Assembly (NCBI GenBank): GCA_030705825.1 | Contig: JAUZPR010000010.1 | Span: forward strand, 1 to 47,549 | Source of the DNA: Bacillota bacterium | Lineage (GTDB): Bacteria > Bacillota > Clostridia > Acetivibrionales > JANLFN01 | Reading direction: 5' to 3' | Length of the DNA stretch: 47,549 bases | Shown: positions 1 to 7,715 of the stretch, piece by piece | Position numbering within the stretch: position 1 is the stretch's first letter | Layout of the letters: each line of letters begins with the position of its first letter | Notes under the pieces: generated by a model | The model's input: only the letters and a program-made list of their open reading frames with translations | Told to the model about the DNA's origin: nothing | Database searches by the model: none | Translations under genes and position numbers: made by a program

Positions 1-412
1 CCTTATGATTTTGTTTATATATTTCGATTTACTTATTTTTATTTACTATTTAAACCTGGTGATAAATTTTTTCACAATATTAATTAGACTTCAAATGCTG
101 TTTTTTGTTCCGTAAAATAAAAAATACTACAAGTTGTTTTTTATTTTCATTATAACATTTATGTTACAAAAATATAAATACTTATTTTATTTAAATCGAC
201 AACTTCTTCCATGCATAGTACGCACAATATGACAGCTTCTATTTTTTTAAAATAACTATATTCATAATACGATAATTTGTTTAATAATATTCCATAATAT
301 GTTATAATTATTGTAAATTATTATATAATACAAAACGACATTATTATATGGTAATGCAGTTCCTGGTTCTGTCTACTAAAGCGTAGTGCATTTTATAAGG
401 GGGTCACATATT
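1..412. other. AT-rich intergenic region, no gene seen
   Basis: I see no credible reading frame, tRNA or rRNA here. The stretch is very AT-rich. It ends with an AAGGGGG ribosome binding site at 397-403 that serves the Spo0E-like gene. A TATAAT-like hexamer lies at 303-308, but the matching -35 position is poor, so I do not call a promoter. Confidence 0.6.
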
Positions 413-616
413 GTGTCAAATGAAATCATGCATGCCCTTATCGCAAAAATGTACGTTAAAATGAATCTCATTATTCAGAAAAACGATTTTGATCTACTGG
501 CCGATGAGGTACAAGTCTACAGTAGAAGATTGGACAAAGTGCTAATTCACTACAGCAGAAATACCGAACAGAAAAAAATACACAGAAGCGATCAGCGCCT
601 TACAAAAGCAGTTTAG
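413..616 (+). CDS. Spo0E-like aspartyl-phosphate phosphatase
   Basis: This 67-residue protein has the look of the Spo0E family, small helical-hairpin phosphatases that remove phosphate from the response regulator Spo0A and so hold back sporulation. The family signature is an S-x-x-L-D motif on the second helix, and here it reads YSRRLDKVLIHY in the middle of the protein. The size (50-90 residues is usual) also fits. I chose the GTG at 413 because AAGGGGG at 397-403 sits 9 bases upstream; a GTG at 386 would add nine residues that include the ribosome binding site itself. The gene stands alone. A short GCCTT/AAGGC dyad with a T-rich tail near 651-680 might end transcription, but it is weak. The target could be a regulator other than Spo0A. 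Confidence 0.8.
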   Translation: MSNEIMHALIAKMYVKMNLIIQKNDFDLLADEVQVYSRRLDKVLIHYSRNTEQKKIHRSDQRLTKAV

Positions 617-759
617 GAAGTAATCAACCTTCCTGAAATTATTGAACAGAAGCCTTAAATAATAACCAAAGGCATTTCTTTGAGTCTGTTAATTTATGTT
701 TGAAATTTCTACCATTTTCATTATAATTACAAATAGTACAGCAATATAGTCGGATATTA

Positions 760-1695
760 TTACTTTTTCATCCAATCAATAAGTTTGACAAGTCCTTCCT
801 CAACACCCACCCGTGGATTGAAGCCCAATATATTTCGTGCTCTGGTTATATCGGCCTGTGAATGCTTTACGTCGCCTACCCGTTCATCCTTATAAACGGG
901 TTTTAAATTCTTGCCAAGTATCTTGTTTAGTGTTTCAACCAGTTCATTCAATGATAATCTGTTTCCGCACCCAACATTTATAACTTCGGACCTGCCCGGC
1001 CATCTGCACGAACAAGCTGAAAGATTGGCATCAACTACATCATCTATGTATATGTAATCCCTGCTTGTCAATCCATCCCCGAAAATTACGGGAGCATTTC
1101 CCTGGAGCATCGTATTTGTAAATATCGATATTACACCCGCATAATATGAGCCCGGATCCTGTTTCGGACCAAATACATTGAAGTAACGCAGCGAAATAAC
1201 TTCAAGCCCATATATATGAAAGAAAGCCTTTCCGTAATATTCCTGCGTAACCTTTGCTACAGCATACGGAGATAACGGTTCAGGGTTCATATCCTCGTTC
1301 TTTGGCAGTACCTCCGAATTTCCATACGCCGAAGCAGATGCGGCCTGAACTATTCTTTTTACCGACCCGCTGTCCACAGCAGCTTTAAAAAGATTTACCG
1401 TGGTGTTTACTATGCTCCTGTTTACACCTACCGGATCCTGAACCGAGAGCGGAACTGATGGCATGGCGGCTTCATGAATTATATAGTCAATACCTTTAAC
1501 ACTTTCAGCAGCTGTTTTATAATCGGAAAGATCCGCGTTAATAAATTCTATTCTATTATGAAAATTTTCAATATTTTCAAGCCTGCCGGTAGAAAGATTG
1601 TCTACAACTCTAACATCATGACCCAATCCAACCAGTCTCTCAACAATATTGCTGCCAATAAAACCGGCTCCACCGGTTACAAGATACTTTGCCAT
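760..1695 (-). CDS. NAD-dependent UDP-sugar 4-epimerase (WbpP/Gne-like)
   Basis: This is a 311-residue extended short-chain dehydrogenase. The N-terminal TGGAGFIGS is the NAD-binding glycine motif, and the catalytic pair appears as ASASAYG followed by YAVAK. The SVPLSVQDP segment resembles UDP-N-acetylglucosamine 4-epimerases of the WbpP type more than classic GalE. The likely reaction is C4 epimerisation of a UDP-hexose or UDP-N-acetylhexosamine in the cytoplasm, providing sugars for surface glycans. I chose the ATG at 1695 because GGGGG lies just upstream; an in-frame start at 1731 would place a REP-like palindrome inside the gene. It is outside the main glycan cluster but may feed it. Substrate choice cannot be read from sequence alone. 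Confidence 0.85.
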   Translation of the reverse strand: MAKYLVTGGAGFIGSNIVERLVGLGHDVRVVDNLSTGRLENIENFHNRIEFINADLSDYKTAAESVKGIDYIIHEAAMPSVPLSVQDPVGVNRSIVNTTVNLFKAAVDSGSVKRIVQAASASAYGNSEVLPKNEDMNPEPLSPYAVAKVTQEYYGKAFFHIYGLEVISLRYFNVFGPKQDPGSYYAGVISIFTNTMLQGNAPVIFGDGLTSRDYIYIDDVVDANLSACSCRWPGRSEVINVGCGNRLSLNELVETLNKILGKNLKPVYKDERVGDVKHSQADITRARNILGFNPRVGVEEGLVKLIDWMKK

Positions 1696-1715
1696 AAAAA
1701 CCCCCATAAGTTTAT

Positions 1716-1741
1716 GTAGGGGCAGACCCATGTGACTGCCC
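1716..1741. repeat. REP-like palindrome, degraded copy
   Basis: GTAGGGGCAGAC followed by CCATGT and GACTGCCC forms an imperfect hairpin (one mismatch). It is nearly the same as the perfect element at 47172-47193, and that copy adjoins a REP-associated transposase remnant. It lies between the epimerase and the VanZ-like gene. Confidence 0.75.
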
Positions 1742-1743
1742 GT

Positions 1744-2229
1744 TTATGTATTCCCTTTCAGCCTTCCTTTTTTATAAAAAAGTAAATATACAATAATAAT
1801 TCCTACAGCCGCCGCTGTTGTATCCAGAATCACATCACTTATCATTGCTGCCCTGCCCGGTACAAACAACTGGTGAAACTCGTCCGATGAAGCATACAGG
1901 GTGCTCAGCAAAATTGCCCATATACCATATCTTTTTATTTTAAATTGACGCAGTAAGTTCAATACAAGAATTCCAAGAATAAAATATTCAATGGCATGCC
2001 CGCTTTTTCTTACATAGTGATCCCCATTTAAGACAACCCCTGTAATAAAATGAGGTGTATTTCCTTTAAACAGCTTGTCAAACAGGTCAAGCAGGGTTTT
2101 TGAAACACTGCTGCTCATCTCTGTAGAAGTACCGGCAGGCTGCGCCGAAAACCAGAATATTATACAGCACCATAAGATAGTAATAAAAAGCAGGATTATT
2201 GTTTTTTTATTTAAAATGAGCGACTTCAA
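1744..2229 (-). CDS. VanZ-like family membrane protein
   Basis: This 161-residue protein matches the VanZ-like family. It has an N-terminal membrane segment, then the WFSAQP motif, a GHAIEYFILGIL helix, and the ASSDEFHQLFVPGRAAMISDVILD-type signature (residues near 114-137) that ends in another helix. VanZ gives low-level teicoplanin resistance, but the function of most relatives is unknown and they are common near cell-envelope genes. Four membrane helices are expected. There is no ATG before residue 39, so the start is probably TTG at 2229. Its ribosome binding site, GGGAG, is supplied by a GTTGGGA heptamer repeat directly upstream. The stop lies 48 bases before the epimerase start, so the two may be co-transcribed. 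Confidence 0.85.
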   Translation of the reverse strand: MKSLILNKKTIILLFITILWCCIIFWFSAQPAGTSTEMSSSVSKTLLDLFDKLFKGNTPHFITGVVLNGDHYVRKSGHAIEYFILGILVLNLLRQFKIKRYGIWAILLSTLYASSDEFHQLFVPGRAAMISDVILDTTAAAVGIIIVYLLFYKKGRLKGNT

Positions 2230-2236
2230 ATTATTC

Positions 2237-2250
2237 TCCCAACTCCCAAC
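2237..2250. repeat. Heptamer tandem repeat, two units
   Basis: TCCCAAC occurs twice in tandem. Read on the minus strand it is GTTGGGA, the same unit as the five-copy array at 47018-47052. It forms the ribosome binding site of the VanZ-like gene. Confidence 0.8.
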
Positions 2251-2321
2251 TAATTTATTTTACCTTATTTAATTATAACGGTCAAATAACGGTTTACTTA
2301 AATGAACAGTAATGTATATTA

Positions 2322-2350
2322 TTTACATTCAATAAATAATATGATATAAT
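2322..2350 (+). promoter_or_regulatory. Sigma-A promoter of the cysteine peptidase gene
   Basis: TTTACA (2322-2327) and TATAAT (2345-2350) are separated by 17 bases, about 39 bases before the start codon. Confidence 0.75.
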
Positions 2351-2388
2351 TTGTCATATTATGTAATAATAGTAAAAGGAGAGATGAT

Positions 2389-3261
2389 ATGAATTCAAAC
2401 TTCTGTTACAAATTAGGTTGGATACCCGATTATCCCGATATCAGGGATTATACCCCCGAGCATAAGCAGATAAGAAAAATAATGTCTAATGCCCGTAGAA
2501 AACAAAAACCTCAGAAATCAGAATCGATAGATCTGAGAAAATGGTGCTCCCCGGTGGAAAACCAGGGAGACATAGGTTCGTGTACTGCCCATGCCATCTC
2601 GTCGGTAGTTGAATATTTTGAAAACAAGGCATTCGGAAAGTTTAACCACGTATCCAGACTCTTTATTTACAAGGCAACACGGAATTTACTGCATACCCAA
2701 GGTGACACCGGCGCTTTTCTGCGAAGTGCATTAGGAGCACTTGTACTTTTCGGTACCCCACCTGAAGAGTACTGGCCCTATGACACTAAAAAATTTGATA
2801 CAGAACCTGACGCTTTCTGTTATGCATTCGGTCAAAGCTACAAGGGTGTCAGTTATTTCAAACATGACCCGGCGGGAACATCTAAGAAGACAGTACTTGA
2901 AAGCATTAAAAAATATTTGAACGACAAGGTTCCTTCAGTATTTGGCTTTACCGTATATCAATCAATAACTCAAGCTGACAAAACCGGTATGATACCATTT
3001 CCATCGGTAAATGAAAAAATTCTGGGTGGACATGCGATTGCAGCTGTTGGATACGACGATTCAATCCAGATTACCAACACAGTTAATGGAAAAACAACAA
3101 CCGGGGCCATCTTGATAAAGAACTCCTGGGGCAGTGAATGGGGAGAGGATGGATACGGCTGGCTGCCGTACGATTATATCCTTCAAGGCCTGGCAATAGA
3201 CTGGTGGTCACTGTTAAAACAGGATTGGGTAGATATGGAGCAGTTTTCCGGAGAAGAGTGA
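2389..3261 (+). CDS. Papain-family (C1) cysteine peptidase
   Basis: This 290-residue protein carries the papain catalytic set. Gln59 and Cys65 are in ENQGDIGSCTAHA, His215 is in GGHAIAAVGY, and Asn245 is in IKNSWGSEWG. The short stretch before the catalytic domain (about 50 residues) contains YPDIRDYTP, a segment commonly found at the front of bacterial C1 peptidases. I see no signal peptide or membrane helix, so it probably acts in the cytoplasm or leaves by another route. Start choice is clear: AAAGGAGAG lies just before the ATG, with a consensus promoter upstream. It is the only gene of its transcription unit. The substrate is unknown. Confidence 0.92.
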   Translation: MNSNFCYKLGWIPDYPDIRDYTPEHKQIRKIMSNARRKQKPQKSESIDLRKWCSPVENQGDIGSCTAHAISSVVEYFENKAFGKFNHVSRLFIYKATRNLLHTQGDTGAFLRSALGALVLFGTPPEEYWPYDTKKFDTEPDAFCYAFGQSYKGVSYFKHDPAGTSKKTVLESIKKYLNDKVPSVFGFTVYQSITQADKTGMIPFPSVNEKILGGHAIAAVGYDDSIQITNTVNGKTTTGAILIKNSWGSEWGEDGYGWLPYDYILQGLAIDWWSLLKQDWVDMEQFSGEE

Positions 3262-3459
3262 GGAGAGAGAGGGGCTTTCCCTCTGTCCACCCCCATCTAT
3301 CTTCCCCCACAAGGGGGAACGAAAAGAAGGGCTTTGCAGTAGATAAAGAAGACTTCGAAGCACTGCAGTTCGTTTCTCCCCAGGGGAGAAAGATAGAATG
3401 AGGAGTGGATAATCTCCTGATAACGATATTCAAAGATAACGTCCCCTGACTCTAAGTCT

Positions 3460-3484
3460 CCCCTCTCCTGATGTGGGAGAGGGG
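3460..3484. repeat. Palindromic repeat, copy 1 (CCCCTCTCC stem)
   Basis: A 9-base perfect stem CCCCTCTCC/GGAGAGGGG encloses the loop TGATGTG. The identical hairpin occurs at 4779-4803. In both places a gene 3' end follows at the same distance. Confidence 0.85.
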
Positions 3485-3507
3485 CCGGGGGTGAGGGTTA
3501 AAAAAGA

Positions 3508-3577
3508 AGGACTTATTTACGTCCTCCTTCAATAACTTTATTCCGATATCATGTTTGGTCCACCTAATCAGTTATTG
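3508..3577 (-). pseudogene. 3' fragment of a second copy of the coiled-coil gene
   Basis: On the minus strand this stretch repeats the last 20 or so codons of the gene at 4833-5141, including the ending VIEGGRK and stop. One extra base breaks the frame (GACCAAACATGA instead of GACCAACATGAA). The similarity continues through the adjoining CCCCTCTCC hairpin. It is therefore a truncated duplicate that stops at the end of the flavoenzyme gene. Confidence 0.75.
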
Positions 3578-4702
3578 TCAGGCTATCATCTCTGCGACCA
3601 TCTCGGCTATACTCAAACTGCTTGTCAATCCCGGGGATTCTATTCCTATCAGATTTATTATTCCCTTTAGACCCTTGTCCTCTTCATGATGTATTATAAA
3701 ATCCCTGAAGGCGTCACCCGGACCCTGCAGCTTTGGCCTGATTCCTGCCATGTCGGGGGAAAGGTCGTCTTTATTGATAAAAGGGATATAGTCCTTGACT
3801 GCCGTATAGAACTCATCCAGCTTATCAGGGTTCACGTCATAATTTATATTGTCAACGTAAGCGGCATCTGGTCCCAGACGAATCCTGCCGTCGAGGGATT
3901 TTGTTATATGAACTCCCAGACCCTTGAGATTTTTAAGCGGTGGCGGGTAAACAAGCCTGGTAACCAGCGCCGACTTGCTGCCGGTTATGCTGAAATAGTC
4001 ACCCTTACAGGGATGAAGGCTGTAACCTGCTTTATCTATATCTATACCTTCCATTGCTGCTATTTTATCCGAACCAAGTCCGGCGCAATTAATAACCCAA
4101 CTGCACTCAAGTTCATCCTCTGTTCCCTCAGGAGTTTTATAAGCAACCCTGTACATATCCCCTGTCTTTGCAATAGCAGTAACTTCATGCCCATATGCAG
4201 GCATGGCACCATTATCCACTGAGATACTCTCCAGCCTTGCCATAAACTTGTGTGAGTCAACTATTCCGGTAGACGGAGAAAAAATTGCAGCAGCAGCACT
4301 AATATTGGGTTCCAGCTTTTGAACCTGTTCCGCGTTCAACAGTTCAAGATCTGTCACATCATTTTTAAGTCCCTGCTGCATGAAAGCTTCTATTACCGGT
4401 ACTTCTTCGGAATTACGGGCTATTATTAGCTTTCCAAGCCTCTTATGCGGAATGTCCCACTTACTGCAGAAGTCATAAAGCATTTTGTTTCCCCTGACAC
4501 ACAGCTTTGTCTTAAGGCTCTCTGCAGGATAATAAATTCCCGAGTGAATAACCTCGCTGTTGCGGCTGGAGGTTTCCTCACCGAATTTATCATGGCGTTC
4601 CATGAGAATTATGGTACTATCCTTATGTGTAAGGGATAATTTCTCACAAACCGCAAGTCCTACGACTCCACCGCCTATAATTAATATGTCGATTTGTTCC
4701 AT
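3578..4702 (-). CDS. lhgO: L-2-hydroxyglutarate oxidase-like FAD enzyme
   Basis: This 374-residue flavoprotein belongs to the DAO family, L-2-hydroxyglutarate dehydrogenase/oxidase branch. The N-terminus has the FAD dinucleotide motif ILIIGGGVVGLAVCEKL, then the branch-typical SSRNSEVIHSGIYYP around residues 46-60. Near the C-terminus are GIRPKLQGPGD and GIESPGLTSSLSIAEM, also typical. Family members oxidise L-2-hydroxyglutarate to 2-oxoglutarate, removing a wasteful by-product; a glycerol-3-phosphate or other 2-hydroxyacid substrate cannot be excluded. I chose the ATG at 4702 because AAAGGA sits 8-9 bases upstream; a TTG at 4711 would be too close to it. It is a single-gene unit with its own promoter. 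Confidence 0.85.
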   Translation of the reverse strand: MEQIDILIIGGGVVGLAVCEKLSLTHKDSTIILMERHDKFGEETSSRNSEVIHSGIYYPAESLKTKLCVRGNKMLYDFCSKWDIPHKRLGKLIIARNSEEVPVIEAFMQQGLKNDVTDLELLNAEQVQKLEPNISAAAAIFSPSTGIVDSHKFMARLESISVDNGAMPAYGHEVTAIAKTGDMYRVAYKTPEGTEDELECSWVINCAGLGSDKIAAMEGIDIDKAGYSLHPCKGDYFSITGSKSALVTRLVYPPPLKNLKGLGVHITKSLDGRIRLGPDAAYVDNINYDVNPDKLDEFYTAVKDYIPFINKDDLSPDMAGIRPKLQGPGDAFRDFIIHHEEDKGLKGIINLIGIESPGLTSSLSIAEMVAEMIA

Positions 4703-4735
4703 GGTAATCAATCCTTTTGTTAATTTGGCATTTTT

Positions 4736-4764
4736 AGTATATCATCCGGGAGATAAAAACTCAA
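4736..4764 (-). promoter_or_regulatory. Predicted promoter of the lhgO-like gene
   Basis: Read on the minus strand, TTGAGT (4759-4764) and TATACT (4736-4741) are 17 bases apart. The -35 box lies right beside the palindromic repeat block at 4765-4820. Confidence 0.55.
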
Positions 4765-4778
4765 ACCCTCACCCCAAA

Positions 4779-4803
4779 CCCCTCTCCTGATGTGGGAGAG
4801 GGG
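4779..4803. repeat. Palindromic repeat, copy 2 (CCCCTCTCC stem)
   Basis: The 9-base stem and 7-base loop are identical to copy 1 at 3460-3484. Downstream of the coiled-coil gene it could also act as a weak transcription terminator, though it lacks a run of U directly after the stem. Confidence 0.85.
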
Positions 4804-4832
4804 ACGTGGGTGAGGGTTAAAAAAAGAAGGAC

Positions 4833-5141
4833 TTATTTTCGTCCTCCTTCAATAACTTTTATTCTGATTTCATGTTGGTCTACCTTATTGGTTAATTTAT
4901 CAACTTTTCTTTCAATCTCATTTCGCTTGTCGGTATTCATTTTATTTACGTCAAGAAGTATATCCAGCTTATTCCCATGATCTTGTTCTATATGTAAAAC
5001 GGTCTTCTTTAGACTTGAAACATCAACTTTTAGACCCGATACATCAGTTTTTATATCCGAAATTTCATTTTCAACCTTGTCGAATCTTTTACTGAAATCC
5101 GAATACATTTGTGTAAGAAGTTCAAAGGCCTTATCTTCCAT
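4833..5141 (-). CDS. Small coiled-coil protein of unknown function
   Basis: This 102-residue, highly charged protein is predicted to be one long coiled coil. Hydrophobic residues recur every three to four positions in segments such as FDKVENEISDIKTDVSGLK and VDVSSLKKTVLHIEQD. It has no signal peptide, membrane segment or cysteine. It resembles short tail-fibre-like or scaffold-like coiled-coil proteins, but I do not recognise a named family. GAAGGGG lies just before the ATG and a consensus promoter sits at 5183-5211, so it is expressed on its own. A truncated copy of its 3' end lies at 3508-3577, which suggests that this locus has been duplicated in part. Confidence 0.7.
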   Translation of the reverse strand: MEDKAFELLTQMYSDFSKRFDKVENEISDIKTDVSGLKVDVSSLKKTVLHIEQDHGNKLDILLDVNKMNTDKRNEIERKVDKLTNKVDQHEIRIKVIEGGRK

Positions 5142-5182
5142 ATGATGACCCCTTCAAAACAATAATTATTTTGATTAAATTC

Positions 5183-5211
5183 ATTATATCATTTATATAA
5201 GTATGGTTCAA
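5183..5211 (-). promoter_or_regulatory. Sigma-A promoter of the coiled-coil gene
   Basis: On the minus strand TTGAAC (5206-5211) and TATAAT (5183-5188) are separated by 17 bases, about 42 bases before the ATG at 5141. Confidence 0.75.
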
Positions 5212-5231
5212 GAAAATAATGGGATTTTTTG

Positions 5232-5312
5232 TCAGGTGATAAAATAAGGATAAAAACTTGGAGTCTCTTGGAATGAAACATCGCGCCTAAGCAAGGATTT
5301 TATATCTACCAT
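5232..5312 (-). CDS. Possible 26-residue peptide with strong ribosome binding site
   Basis: The reading frame begins MVDIKSLLRR and ends YPYFIT. AAGGAGAG is placed 6 bases before the ATG, much stronger than expected by chance. The start codon lies inside one arm of a 10-base inverted repeat (5311-5320 and 5338-5347), and the ribosome binding site lies in the loop between the arms. I do not recognise the peptide. It could be a leader peptide, a remnant of a larger gene, or a chance frame. Confidence 0.35.
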   Translation of the reverse strand: MVDIKSLLRRDVSFQETPSFYPYFIT

Positions 5313-5347
5313 TGTTATCTCTCCTTCCATGTGTTAAAGATAACAAT
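5311..5347. promoter_or_regulatory. 10-base inverted repeat, possible operator or RNA hairpin
   Basis: ATTGTTATCT and AGATAACAAT are perfect inverted copies separated by 17 bases. In an RNA from the minus strand the hairpin would bury the AUG of the small frame at 5312 and leave AAGGAG in the loop. There is no U-run, so it is not a terminator. Confidence 0.5.
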
Positions 5348-5396
5348 TATGTCAGATATATTCAGTTGGTAAGGTCACATATTAATGTCACAAATA

Positions 5397-6794
5397 TTAC
5401 TTATAGTTAAATAAATTCTTATGAGACTTTGTATTTTTTTCAAAACTGCTGTTATAAACTGTGTTTCCAGTAAAAACCACCTTAACTGTTCGCAAAATAA
5501 GCTTTAAATCAAACAGCAGTGAAAAGTTCTTAATGTAGATCAAATCATATCTGAGCTTGTCCTCGGCAGAAGTATCATAGTTGCCCAAAACCTGTGCATA
5601 TCCTGTAATACCTGCTTTAACTACATTTCTCTGCTTATATTCGGGAATATCCTTTTCATACTGTTCTACAAAGTATGGCCTCTCGGATCTCGGTCCGACA
5701 ATACTCAAATCACCTTTTAGGACATTAAACAGCTGAGGTATTTCATCTATTCTGAACTTTCTTAAAAATTTTCCTAAAGGCGTGACTCTTGGATCGTCTT
5801 TGCCGGATATAACAGGCCCTGTCTCTTTCTCGGCTCCGTCGTACATGGTTCTGAACTTGTACATCCTGAATAGCTTATCCTTGTAGGTTACCCTCTCCTG
5901 AACGTAAATTATATTACCTCGGGAAGTACATTTAATACATAATGCAGCGATCAGGATAACAGGCAGCAATACAATTATTCCGACCGAAGAGAAGAAAAGA
6001 TCAAATATCCTTTTGAAAAATCTTTGTTCAATACTAAGGCCCAGCCTGTCTATCATAAAAGCCGGTACATCCTCAAACTGTACCAATCTCGTATTCATAA
6101 GAGATATCTCAAATAGTTGAGGAATAACATATACCACTTTCCCATGCATCAGGCACATATTACTGATCTGCATTTTCTGTTCATCCGTTAAACCAGGGCA
6201 TATCAATACTTCATCAACATTTTTTATCCTCTTTACAATCTTATCAATCTCAAGGGGTGAATAGACATACTTGATGCTTATATCAGATTTTTCAATGGTT
6301 ATACTTACCTTGTCGAATATATCCTCCATATTGTCGGAATACCCAATAATCATAAGCCTTTTAGCGCTGGAATACTTTTTCAGCAAGAAAATAAATGAAT
6401 ACCAAATTCCAAGCATTATAAACTGCAGCAGGGGTGCAACTAACAAGACACTTCTTGGGAAAGAAAATCCCTGGAGAAAATATGTTATTGTAGTTGTAAT
6501 TATACCAAGAAGAAAAACAACGAAAGTTATAGATAAGATAGAGTCATACAATGATTTTCTATAGAATCTGAGTATTCCATAAATATCAAAAAGAATCAAA
6601 GCAGAAATTGTAATGAACGGCATTGATTTTAGATATGGGGAAAAATTGTAACTTGGAAGTTGACCATTAAATTTTATCAAGAATGCAATAATATAGGCTA
6701 CATTTATCAATAAAAGATCAACAAGAACTATTATAATCTTATAAAATCTTATTAGATAATTAATCAGATTAGACATGTACCTCTCAAGCCCCAT
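5397..6794 (-). CDS. Polyprenyl-phosphate sugar-1-phosphate transferase (initiating)
   Basis: This 465-residue membrane protein starts glycan assembly by moving a sugar-1-phosphate from a nucleotide sugar to undecaprenyl phosphate. Four or five N-terminal helices (to about residue 140) and a cytoplasmic nucleotide-binding-like middle region precede the bacterial sugar transferase domain. That domain has a re-entrant helix (DLFFSSVGIIVLLPVILIAA), YKFRTM, DDPRVTPLGKFLRK, RIDEIPQLFNVLKGD and SIVGPRSERP. WbaP, WcaJ and the S-layer initiator WsaP share this plan. ATG 6794 lacks a clear ribosome binding site; ATG 6776 (MSNLIN) has GAGAGG very close and is an alternative. The gene is cut off from the main operon by the opposite-strand glycosyltransferase, so it probably has its own promoter in 6795-6860. 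Confidence 0.93.
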   Translation of the reverse strand: MGLERYMSNLINYLIRFYKIIIVLVDLLLINVAYIIAFLIKFNGQLPSYNFSPYLKSMPFITISALILFDIYGILRFYRKSLYDSILSITFVVFLLGIITTTITYFLQGFSFPRSVLLVAPLLQFIMLGIWYSFIFLLKKYSSAKRLMIIGYSDNMEDIFDKVSITIEKSDISIKYVYSPLEIDKIVKRIKNVDEVLICPGLTDEQKMQISNMCLMHGKVVYVIPQLFEISLMNTRLVQFEDVPAFMIDRLGLSIEQRFFKRIFDLFFSSVGIIVLLPVILIAALCIKCTSRGNIIYVQERVTYKDKLFRMYKFRTMYDGAEKETGPVISGKDDPRVTPLGKFLRKFRIDEIPQLFNVLKGDLSIVGPRSERPYFVEQYEKDIPEYKQRNVVKAGITGYAQVLGNYDTSAEDKLRYDLIYIKNFSLLFDLKLILRTVKVVFTGNTVYNSSFEKNTKSHKNLFNYK

Positions 6795-6863
6795 TTCATT
6801 TACAATTCAATAAATACTAAATATATTTTATATCACATAATTATGTAATTCAATTTATAATTC

Positions 6864-6892
6864 TTGTTAACCTTAACAGTCTTAATTATAAT
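6864..6892 (+). promoter_or_regulatory. Promoter of the plus-strand glycosyltransferase
   Basis: TTGTTA (6864-6869) and TATAAT (6887-6892) are 17 bases apart, 55 bases before the ATG at 6948. A 12-base perfect palindrome ACATAATTATGT lies nearby at 6835-6846. Confidence 0.65.
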
Positions 6893-6947
6893 GAAAATAT
6901 ACATCAGGTTAATTTGATGTTTTGAAGAATTGCGAGGAAAATTTATA

Positions 6948-7715
6948 ATGTATAATATCTCAATGTCTATTGTAACATACAACAATGAAAAGATAATTGA
7001 AAATACAATCAATAGTATAGTTTCTAATATAAAAAACGGCATTAGTTATATAATTTATGTGGTGGATAATGCATCAACAGATGGTACAGTTGAAAAGATC
7101 AGATGTTTAGAGGGTAATATCCGCATAATAGAAAACAAGAAAAACGTAGGTTTTGGAGCAGGTCACAATACAGTAATTGATTTATTAGACTCAAATTACC
7201 ATATAATAATAAATCCTGACATATCTGTTATTGATTCTGCTATAGAAGATATGTTCAAATATTGTGAAAATAATGTTGACATTGGGTTATTGAGCCCATT
7301 GATAAAATACCCTGACGGTGAAATACAATATTTATGCAAACATAATCCTACTTTCATTGATCTTTTCATTCGTCTTGTATTACCAGGGTTATTTAAAAAA
7401 AGACAGAATTATTTTACAATGCGTGAAACCGGCTATAATAAGATTTTCGAAATAGAATATGCAACCGGATGCTTTATGTTTTTTAGAACAGAAGTATTCA
7501 AAAAGATCAAAGGTTTTGATGAGAATATATTCCTGTATTTGGAGGACGCCGATATAACCAGGCGGGTTAATCAAGTTTCTAAATCGATTTTTTATACCAA
7601 TGCTGCTGTAATTCATGAGTGGCAGAGGGGTGCTCATAAAAGTCTGAAATTAATGTGGATTAATGTTAAGTCTGCTGCTTATTATTTTAAAAAATGGGGT
7701 TTTAGATTATATTAA
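6948..7715 (+). CDS. Glycosyltransferase family 2 (rhamnosyltransferase-like)
   Basis: This 255-residue GT-A enzyme has the family 2 order: MSIVTYNNEK at the start, VVDNASTDGT (nucleotide binding), NVGFGAGHN, INPDISV (in place of the common NPD/DxD motif) and FLYLEDADITRRV near residue 200. The NPD and ED-D-RR pattern is typical of rhamnosyltransferases such as WbbL, so transfer of L-rhamnose from dTDP-rhamnose is likely. I chose ATG 6948 over the in-frame TTG 6930 because GAGG lies between them. It is the only gene on the plus strand in the cluster. Its stop codon touches the stop codon of the next gene with no base between, and it has a separate promoter, so it looks like a later addition or an inverted segment. 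Confidence 0.88.
   Translation: MYNISMSIVTYNNEKIIENTINSIVSNIKNGISYIIYVVDNASTDGTVEKIRCLEGNIRIIENKKNVGFGAGHNTVIDLLDSNYHIIINPDISVIDSAIEDMFKYCENNVDIGLLSPLIKYPDGEIQYLCKHNPTFIDLFIRLVLPGLFKKRQNYFTMRETGYNKIFEIEYATGCFMFFRTEVFKKIKGFDENIFLYLEDADITRRVNQVSKSIFYTNAAVIHEWQRGAHKSLKLMWINVKSAAYYFKKWGFRLY

Larger units (their letters stand above)
3262..3577. repeat. Intergenic block of palindromic repeats
   Basis: There is no gene here. Three hairpins are visible: TTCCCCC/GGGGGAA at 3302-3319, TTTCTCCCC/GGGGAGAAA at 3373-3391, and CCCCTCTCC/GGAGAGGGG at 3460-3484. The third is repeated at 4779-4803. The block has the character of interspersed repeat debris. An overlapping open frame here looks like translated repeat, not a gene. 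Confidence 0.7.

Noticed and set aside
1-412. Promoter and Spo0A box ahead of the Spo0E-like gene
   Set aside because: A TATAAT at 303-308 has no fair -35 partner, and the sequence near 195-204 is only loosely like a 0A box.
3138-3433. Open frames on both strands after the peptidase gene
   Set aside because: They cover the 3' end of the peptidase gene and a palindromic repeat block, and the translated parts look like repeat sequence.
3578-4702. The 2-hydroxyglutarate oxidase-like enzyme as part of the WbpB cycle
   Set aside because: WbpB releases 2-hydroxyglutarate, so a link is attractive, but the gene is 29 kb away with its own promoter, so I keep it only as a remark.
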